From Bacteroidota bacterium (GTDB taxonomy: Bacteria; Bacteroidota; Bacteroidia; Cytophagales; Cyclobacteriaceae): a DNA stretch of 10,604 bases. The notes under the pieces are model-generated. The model was given only the letters and a program-made list of their open reading frames with translations. It was not told where the DNA came from and searched no databases. Within the stretch, counting starts at the first letter, position 1. The number at the start of each line of letters is the position of its first letter. The translations under genes and the position numbers were made by a program. Positions 5,174 through 10,604 of the stretch are shown here, one piece after another. Where the stretch lies: NCBI GenBank assembly GCA_024643595.1, contig JAHEMS010000085.1:1-10604 (forward strand), read 5' to 3'.

Positions 5174-8173
5174 TTATTCCAGGTCAAAGAAATCAGGATT
5201 TTCCTTAACATATCGATTAAATAATAAAGGAGGAAGAATTTCTTTTAGTCGGTCAAGACTTTCTTCTGCTTCATCATCAAATCCAAGGATGGCCGCCTCT
5301 TTCACATACGCCTTTAAAATTTTAACAGAATTGGGTTTTACCAACAGACCTTCCACCAGTATTGAGTAAGATTTGAGACGGTCAATGGTGGTATCCTTGG
5401 CAAAGTATTGAGATGAACTAACCACTCCTTCTTCAAAATACATATTGGCTTTGCTTAGGTATTCGAATTTTTTTTCAGTCTCCTTCTGATTTCCTTCTTT
5501 TTCATTTAATAAGGCATTCCAGTAGACCAATTCATTGGGATAGTATTCGGCAAGTAATTTCACAGAATTGATCTGTCTTTTGAGTTCATCCCAATCTTGC
5601 AGGTCTGCAATCAACATACAATTCAGGTAATGGAATTCTGCCAACGTACTTTCTCGTGATGGAGTTAATCCTTCCAGTAAATTAAGATAACGGGAAGCGG
5701 CTTCATTGTCGCCAAGCTCATACCATCGCCTTCCATATTCAACTAATGCCCTCATCTTTAATTCTTCATCATCTATACTATTTACGACTTTAATAAATTG
5801 GGAAGAATCCTGTAAGGATATTTTATATCGACAAAACAAATACTTGATTTCATCATCCAATGAAATTACTTGAGCGCTGGTGGCATTTAACAGACTCTTC
5901 ATTTTTATGGCAGAGGATCTGAAAATGGAATCTGGTGAATTATAAACGCTGTCCCAAAGAATTCTTGCTTCCCCAAAATTATGTTCTTCTGTTTTTGCTA
6001 AGGCCTCGCTAAACAGCGCAGAAGGCACTTGTTTTTCTTTGGCAATGGCAAAGTAATTAGCAGCAATCTCTGGATTTCCTTGCTCCAACGCCCAATTGCC
6101 AAGCAATAAAAAATATTTTCCACTACCGGTTCTGTATGCAACTTCGCGCGTTAGTTCGAAAGCGTGCTTCACCCTACCTTGAGCATAAAAGGCATGCGCT
6201 GAAGCAATGAGTAGGTATTCTTTGAAAGAATCATTAATCGGTAGTCTTGCAAATCCAATCGCTTTATGAATGAAAGTAGTATCCACCGTTTCGCGTTGAT
6301 TGATCAGATAATTACAAATGAAAGCTGCTTTCGTGGCAGACAATACGGTATCACTGGCTACGGTAAAGTCTATTTTAATGGCTACGTTTTGCAGACTGGC
6401 TAATGCCAGCGCATTTGTTTTGGGTCCTTCTTTATCAGCACCTAATAAAATCAATAATGAATCTGCCGGATGGGCAATCTTAAATCTGACACTGGCCGCG
6501 AGTAAATTCGTTTCCGCAATCTCTTTGATATAGTTTGATTTGCGAGCTTGCTGAAATGCGAATAAGGCTGAGTCAGGCATTTTTAGTTGCGTATAAATTA
6601 AACCTTTAGCATTTAACAAGGCGGCATGATCAGGCAGGAATTTACTCGCTTTTTCAATTGCGTATAAAGCTTCTGAAGTTTTACCGCTGCGCCTATAAGC
6701 ATCAGCAAGGTTAATGATTGTTTGCTCTACCGGATAGCTTTCGCTGGCAGACTTCCACTCATCTAATACTTTAGCTGGTTCCAGTCTGGCAGCTTGTATT
6801 CCGGCCAGTGCATAATGTGCGTGATGATTTTGATTTCTGAATAAGATGGATTTGTTATAGTAAACTTCTGCGGTTTCAGCATCCCCTTGTGCCAAATATA
6901 AATCACCGTAACTGTTTTGATATGATGCAAAAATCTGGTTGATGGGAGTGCGCCAGTTTGTATCAAAGACTAGAAATCCGAAAGTGCAGATGAGGCCCAT
7001 TAGCCTAAAAGTAAAATAGGGCATCGTGGGTGGTTTATAAAGGACTTTGTGTACCTGTAAATTTTTCGTCAACATGGAGCCAAAGTTTGAAATCACATAG
7101 AAAACGAAAATGAATCCATAGCCGAGATGGCTATAGATTATAAGATCCTTTAATACGATCAGTATAGTATCATTGGCAGTAGCCATAAAATAGGTAATTG
7201 TAGCGAATGACATCGCGGCCAAGCCCAGGATGAAATAGACACCAGTAGGATCAGCTGAAAGAATAGATTGATATAGGGGTTGACGCTGACGAAACCCCCA
7301 AATTCCAAGTACAGCAGAAAAGGTAAACAGTGCAAAGATATTGATCACCCATATGTTTAAATCGATATAGCCAATTTTGATGCCGTAGGTGAGGAGCAGA
7401 TTAAGTAAATAGAAGCTGGCAATTACCAAAAAATGCTGCAAGCTTTTTGACTGGCGACTTCCCTTCGTTAGTACATTGATAAAAGCTACTGGAATTTCAT
7501 GCGCCACCATCAATGTAAATAGGAAAGTTAAGATCACGGCAAGGGCAAAACCATTTACTGCTACGTGTAGCAGGGGCCCTTCAACTTCTCCAAAAAAAAT
7601 GATCGTTCCGATGAGTAACAGGTACAATGTGCCGAATGAAAAAAAACGAGTGATGAATTTACTTTCCGCTCGAATCGCATGAAAGTAATAAGCGACTAAA
7701 ATAAATAATAGCAAAACGATAATGGGAAATGCCCTGTTGGTCATTCCTAAAACGAGTAATGATTCAAGCCGAAAAGTCATGATGAATAAACTGAAGACTC
7801 CTATACCGACAATAAACCAGAAACGAGGGAGTGAGCTTATCACTGAGACCAAAACAAGAAGCGAGATTGAAAAGGTTACAAGGAATAAATAATAGGCTTC
7901 CGTATTAGGAGACAATTCGCTGCCACTCAAAATTTCAAATATCAGGTAGGTGTCACCAGTAACCGGAATGTTAAAAATACTTTTAGGAAAAGTTTTTAAG
8001 AGAACCTCTTCTGTACTCAATTGTTGAAATTGCTCCCAGGTAATGACAGGTGCTGGATTGGCGTAATACGCATACCAAAAGTAAACTATCGAAGTCAGGA
8101 GGGAAGAAAACAATAGCCAGAAAATAAATTGAGCGGGTTTATCCCACGATTTCCAGAAAGCGATTGAATTCAT
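5174..8173 (-). CDS. Large polytopic membrane protein with C-terminal TPR repeats, function unknown
   Basis: A 999-residue protein in two halves. Residues 1 to ~405 hold about eleven hydrophobic segments (roughly 16-36, 92-112, 117-134, 148-164, 177-195, 205-223, 246-264, 272-294, 310-330, 336-362 and 388-405). Residues ~415-999 are soluble, mainly helical and TPR-like; the clearest units are near 423-447 (LAQGDAETAEVYYNKSI), 486-512 (NLADAYRRSGKTSEALYAIE), 515-543, 686-712 (LLGNWALEQGNPEIAANYF) and 811-832 (VEYGRRWYELGDNEAASRYL). Several intervening repeats look degenerate. No catalytic motif is evident in either half, nor the WWDYG or glycosyltransferase-like loop signatures I would look for. 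A scaffold or assembly role at the inner membrane is a guess. The ATG at 8173 is 89 bases below gatC, and gcvT starts 69 bases after the stop. Being an intact, long frame with clear domain structure, it is certainly a real gene. Confidence 0.85.
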   Translation of the reverse strand: MNSIAFWKSWDKPAQFIFWLLFSSLLTSIVYFWYAYYANPAPVITWEQFQQLSTEEVLLKTFPKSIFNIPVTGDTYLIFEILSGSELSPNTEAYYLFLVTFSISLLVLVSVISSLPRFWFIVGIGVFSLFIMTFRLESLLVLGMTNRAFPIIVLLLFILVAYYFHAIRAESKFITRFFSFGTLYLLLIGTIIFFGEVEGPLLHVAVNGFALAVILTFLFTLMVAHEIPVAFINVLTKGSRQSKSLQHFLVIASFYLLNLLLTYGIKIGYIDLNIWVINIFALFTFSAVLGIWGFRQRQPLYQSILSADPTGVYFILGLAAMSFATITYFMATANDTILIVLKDLIIYSHLGYGFIFVFYVISNFGSMLTKNLQVHKVLYKPPTMPYFTFRLMGLICTFGFLVFDTNWRTPINQIFASYQNSYGDLYLAQGDAETAEVYYNKSILFRNQNHHAHYALAGIQAARLEPAKVLDEWKSASESYPVEQTIINLADAYRRSGKTSEALYAIEKASKFLPDHAALLNAKGLIYTQLKMPDSALFAFQQARKSNYIKEIAETNLLAASVRFKIAHPADSLLILLGADKEGPKTNALALASLQNVAIKIDFTVASDTVLSATKAAFICNYLINQRETVDTTFIHKAIGFARLPINDSFKEYLLIASAHAFYAQGRVKHAFELTREVAYRTGSGKYFLLLGNWALEQGNPEIAANYFAIAKEKQVPSALFSEALAKTEEHNFGEARILWDSVYNSPDSIFRSSAIKMKSLLNATSAQVISLDDEIKYLFCRYKISLQDSSQFIKVVNSIDDEELKMRALVEYGRRWYELGDNEAASRYLNLLEGLTPSRESTLAEFHYLNCMLIADLQDWDELKRQINSVKLLAEYYPNELVYWNALLNEKEGNQKETEKKFEYLSKANMYFEEGVVSSSQYFAKDTTIDRLKSYSILVEGLLVKPNSVKILKAYVKEAAILGFDDEAEESLDRLKEILPPLLFNRYVKENPDFFDLE

Positions 8174-8200
8174 CCGGTAAGTAGTTATTAGGATCGGTTG

Positions 8201-8231
8201 TAAGTTTATCTTTTAAATAAGGGAAAAACAA
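8201..8231 (-). promoter_or_regulatory. Weak candidate promoter upstream of the TPR membrane protein gene
   Basis: In the 89-base gap after gatC the minus strand has TTG at 8231-8229 and, 20 bases further on, TAAACTTA at 8208-8201. The spacing suits the Bacteroidota TTG / TAnnTTTG promoter, but the -7 box has two mismatches in its six defined bases. Such matches are expected by chance in AT-rich DNA, so this is only a pointer to where a promoter could lie. Confidence 0.2.
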
Positions 8232-8262
8232 TGTGATTTTTGTTTTGAGACATTTAAACATA

Positions 8263-8550
8263 TCACTCGAGTACTTTTGGTACACGAAAATAGTCTGCGT
8301 CCTTTTTTGGTGCATTTTTTAATGCCTCTTCATGATCCAGGTGAGTCTTTACTTCATCTTCACGCAGGGCATTGATTTCATGGCTCATCGTAGTAAGCGG
8401 TTCAACGCCTGTAGTGTCCACTTCATTTAATTTCTCAACGAAGCTGACCATATTGGACATGTCTTGCATCATCTTTTCAGTATCTTTTTCGTCAAACTCA
8501 AGACGGGCCAGGTGGGCAATTTTCTGAAGTGTCTTCTTATCGATTTTCAT
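8263..8550 (-). CDS. gatC: Aspartyl/glutamyl-tRNA(Asn/Gln) amidotransferase subunit C
   Basis: A 95-residue GatC, the small subunit that wraps around and stabilises GatA with GatB in the GatCAB complex, which converts misacylated Glu-tRNA(Gln) and/or Asp-tRNA(Asn) to the correct amide. Family features are HLARLEF at residues 13-19, the segment FVEKLNEVDTTGVEP, LREDE at 62-66 and the C-terminal FRVPKVLE. The ATG at 8550 was chosen because it gives the usual MKIDKKTL start; an in-frame TTG two codons upstream is possible but less likely. The start lies 14 bases inside the end of plsC, so translation is probably coupled to it. gatA and gatB are not in the window, so the complex is encoded at split loci. 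Confidence 0.93.
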   Translation of the reverse strand: MKIDKKTLQKIAHLARLEFDEKDTEKMMQDMSNMVSFVEKLNEVDTTGVEPLTTMSHEINALREDEVKTHLDHEEALKNAPKKDADYFRVPKVLE

Positions 8551-9265
8551 GTTCAAGTTCCTGATTGATTACGGCAAATACTTTATTTTTCAATTCATCA
8601 ATCCTATCCATTGAATAACTACTTGTTTCTATCGGCTCGTGAAAGATAACTTTCATTAACCTCCTTTTCAGCATAAGGACTGGATGATCTGGCAAAATTA
8701 TCCAATTGAACGGAATGGTTACGGGAACAATTGGAATTTGTTTTTCAATAGCCGCCCGAAATGCGCCATCTTTGAACTTCGCCATATGGGGGGGGTGTTT
8801 TGAGACGATGCCTCCTTCAGGGAAAATCATTAGACTTTTTCCTTCATCAATGGCTTGTGAGGACCTGAACATGGTTTTTACGCGACTTTTAAGGCTCAAT
8901 CGGTTAACGGTTATATGAAGTTTTCTATACATAAAGCCAAATAGGGGAATATTTTCCATATCATTCTTCCCAACAAAAATTGCATCAACTGGGTTAAACC
9001 CCATAGTGGCAATATCCAAATAAGAAAAATGATTAGGACAAAAAATATATTGTCGTTTTCGATCCAGTTTTGCACGGCATTCAATTTTGTAAGGCAGGAG
9101 AATAGCCAAGAAAAGTAGCCTCGCCCACCACCGGTTTAGCATGCCCACCATATGAAATTGTTTTGGGAAGATAATAGGGATCAGGAACAAGGGAAATAAT
9201 ATCAGAAATAGTAGTGTAAAAACAACAAAGCCATAATAGGTATGCAGTATTCTTAAAATTTTCAT
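8537..9265 (-). CDS. plsC: 1-acyl-sn-glycerol-3-phosphate acyltransferase (PlsC family)
   Basis: A 242-residue membrane-associated acyltransferase. One or two hydrophobic N-terminal segments (about 12-34 and 46-58) precede the glycerolipid acyltransferase core. The catalytic NHxxxxD motif is NHFSYLD with His79 and Asp84; the substrate-binding block is GFMYRKLHITVNR at 110-122; the third block is FPEGG at 148-152; the fourth is VPVTI at 180-184. The expected reaction is transfer of an acyl group to lysophosphatidic acid to make phosphatidic acid, but Bacteroidota often carry several PlsC-like paralogues, some acylating other lipids such as ornithine or glycine lipids, so the substrate is inferred. 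The ATG at 9265 follows a 105-base gap after the M24 peptidase gene. Codons 157-160 contain a run of eight C. The 3' end overlaps gatC. Confidence 0.9.
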   Translation of the reverse strand: MKILRILHTYYGFVVFTLLFLILFPLFLIPIIFPKQFHMVGMLNRWWARLLFLAILLPYKIECRAKLDRKRQYIFCPNHFSYLDIATMGFNPVDAIFVGKNDMENIPLFGFMYRKLHITVNRLSLKSRVKTMFRSSQAIDEGKSLMIFPEGGIVSKHPPHMAKFKDGAFRAAIEKQIPIVPVTIPFNWIILPDHPVLMLKRRLMKVIFHEPIETSSYSMDRIDELKNKVFAVINQELEHENR

Positions 9266-9319
9266 TGAAGACGATCAGAGAATAAATAGAACGCGTTAGT
9301 AGTTATAATATGTTTATGA

Positions 9320-9342
9320 TCATTTATGGAATGAATAAATGA
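9320..9342. repeat. Inverted repeat in the M24 peptidase-plsC gap
   Basis: TCATTTAT (9320-9327) and ATAAATGA (9335-9342) form a perfect 8-bp inverted repeat around a 7-base spacer, overlapping the 8-bp palindrome ATGATCAT at 9316-9323. It sits in the 105-base gap between the peptidase gene and plsC, 55 bases before the plsC start. The arms are AT-rich and no T-run follows, so it is a poor intrinsic terminator. A protein-binding site is possible but unsupported. Confidence 0.3.
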
Positions 9343-9370
9343 GAGGTCTTAACAAGCTATTACGCACTTT

Positions 9371-10604
9371 TTATGGGCGGTTAATACCACCTGTTTTTGG
9401 AATTGAAATTATTTCCTTTTGCCTTCCATCGATGTAGCGGAAACCTCTTTCATCGAAATATCCATCTTCTTCCAATTGAATCCGGATATCCTTTTTCCAT
9501 TCAGGTACATTTACCGTACAGTTTAATTCAATGGAGTAACAAGTTTTGTTATGCAGTGGGTAATCACCGGTGAAGGGAACGCCACTTTGCATATCCCACA
9601 TGCCAATGGTGGTGCCGGCTGCATGACCATGAAATCCTATCGGATGTGTATAAATGGATGGAGTTATCCCCTCAGTAAGAGCTTGTTCACGCGTTGCCTT
9701 CAATATTTCATTTCCAGTTCTTCCTTCTTTAAAATTTCCTGTGAGAATATCCTGAAGACGGTTCCCTTTAGCAAAAGCATCTTTGAGATATTTTGGTATA
9801 TCTAATTCTCCCGGTTTAAGTACATAGGCATGTTGCTGGGTATCGGTGTTCAGGCGTAAATAGGTAATGCCGAAATCAACATGCAGGAAATCTCCAGGCT
9901 GAATTACCAGAGGCTGTGGTCGTTTGGCCATGATGGTTTCGGACTCATTGCGCTGAATGGAAACAGAAGGATGAAACCAGGTATCCAATTTTAATTCCTT
10001 GATGCGCTCTCGGTAGAACCAAACTACATCTTCAGTGGTAGTTACTCCAGGCTGAATCACGCGGTCAGAAAATCCTTCTTGGATAATATCATGGGCTATC
10101 CGGCAAATTTGCTGATAGATAACCATCTCTTTTTCTGACCGTGTTTCCAGCCAGCTTACGGCAAGCTTCTCGGCAGAAACAACTTTAGATTGTTGGTTTT
10201 TTGGAAGCACTTTCATCAAATTATCATAATCATTTGAAGTGAGTCCATCCGCATGTCCATAGGAAGGAGCCTTATTTACTCCAATTTTTTTTGGATTGCG
10301 CTCAGTAATAATTTTTCCAAGTTGTGCCCATTGATCCGGATTTGCATCTGGATCCCATGCTCTTTTGAAAATTTTTCCAACATCGTAGCGAGCTACCGCC
10401 AGGAACTCCATTTCTTTGTCATCACCTTGATCGAACGCCACCAACATGGTCGTTCTGCGTGCCGCCATCCAGGTAGCAGGCAAAAAGGTTTCAATGACCG
10501 GATCTTCATTGTACTCGCGTGAAATTACTAGCCACATGTCAAACCCTTCTCTACGCATAAGAGCCGGTAGCAAGGTGCGTAAACGGTCGTCCAATAATTC
10601 ATCG
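9371..10604 (-). CDS. M24 family metallopeptidase (Xaa-Pro aminopeptidase/creatinase-like), 5' end outside the window
   Basis: A pita-bread-fold peptidase whose reading frame continues through the right edge (Asp-Glu-Leu-Leu precedes the first Asp-Asp-Arg), so the TTG at 10594 is internal and the true start, possibly with a signal peptide, lies beyond 10604. Numbering from the TTG, residues 1 to ~150 form a creatinase-like N-terminal domain (GFDMWLVISREYNEDP). The catalytic domain holds all five expected metal ligands: Asp240 in HVDFG, Asp251 in NTDTQQH, His317 in THPIG, Glu356 in SIELN and a Glu in QLEEDGYF near 375. The family usually binds two divalent metals and removes N-terminal residues ahead of proline or cleaves short peptides, but the subgroup seen here is poorly characterised, and the exact substrate is not given by the sequence. 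plsC lies 105 bases downstream on the same strand. Confidence 0.88.
   Translation of the reverse strand, partial: DELLDDRLRTLLPALMRREGFDMWLVISREYNEDPVIETFLPATWMAARRTTMLVAFDQGDDKEMEFLAVARYDVGKIFKRAWDPDANPDQWAQLGKIITERNPKKIGVNKAPSYGHADGLTSNDYDNLMKVLPKNQQSKVVSAEKLAVSWLETRSEKEMVIYQQICRIAHDIIQEGFSDRVIQPGVTTTEDVVWFYRERIKELKLDTWFHPSVSIQRNESETIMAKRPQPLVIQPGDFLHVDFGITYLRLNTDTQQHAYVLKPGELDIPKYLKDAFAKGNRLQDILTGNFKEGRTGNEILKATREQALTEGITPSIYTHPIGFHGHAAGTTIGMWDMQSGVPFTGDYPLHNKTCYSIELNCTVNVPEWKKDIRIQLEEDGYFDERGFRYIDGRQKEIISIPKTGGINRP

Noticed and set aside
7588..7647. A8 tracts (plus strand) inside the TPR membrane protein gene, as possible slippage sites
   Set aside because: A/T runs of this length are common in AT-rich Bacteroidota DNA, and the gene is intact with Phe/Lys-type codons fully explaining them.
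1..10604. Mobile element, prophage, CRISPR, defence system or biosynthetic cluster
   Set aside because: No transposase, integrase, regularly spaced repeats, tRNA-like attachment sites or defence-type domains were seen; gene content and coding style are uniform from end to end.

Overview
The window looks like ordinary chromosomal DNA of a Bacteroidota bacterium, probably from the Cytophagales side of the phylum (inference). The signs are moderate to low GC, almost no Shine-Dalgarno sequences, one good TAnnTTTG-type -7 box (before gcvT), a lipoprotein and a secreted protein of Bacteroidota style, and protein sequences typical of that phylum. There are ten protein-coding genes, two of them cut by the window edges. 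I see no RNA genes, insertion sequences, phage genes, CRISPR arrays or toxin-antitoxin pairs, and no gap longer than about 105 bases.

Plus strand, 1-3279: the 3' end of a biotin-dependent acyl-CoA carboxylase beta subunit (propionyl-CoA carboxylase type) is followed after 11 bases by a MazG-like nucleotide pyrophosphohydrolase. That gene overlaps, by an ATGA junction, a lipoprotein amidohydrolase of the YtcJ type. A secreted two-part protein of unknown function follows after 52 bases.

Minus strand, 3276-10604 (read from right to left): an M24 metallopeptidase (5' end outside the window), a PlsC-type lysophosphatidic acid acyltransferase overlapping gatC, a 999-residue polytopic membrane protein with a long TPR tail, the glycine-cleavage T protein GcvT, and ComB (2-phosphosulfolactate phosphatase). 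The two blocks converge on a shared TTAA at 3276-3279 that supplies the stop codon on both strands.

The genes do not form one evident pathway. They cover acyl-CoA carboxylation, nucleotide-pool cleaning, phospholipid synthesis, tRNA-dependent amidation, one-carbon metabolism, sulfonate chemistry and peptide breakdown. No new defence or mobile system is visible. The parts most worth a second look are the TPR membrane protein, the bacterial ComB without a visible ComA partner, the secreted protein with a conserved Cys-bracketed C-terminal domain, and a C8 tract inside plsC.
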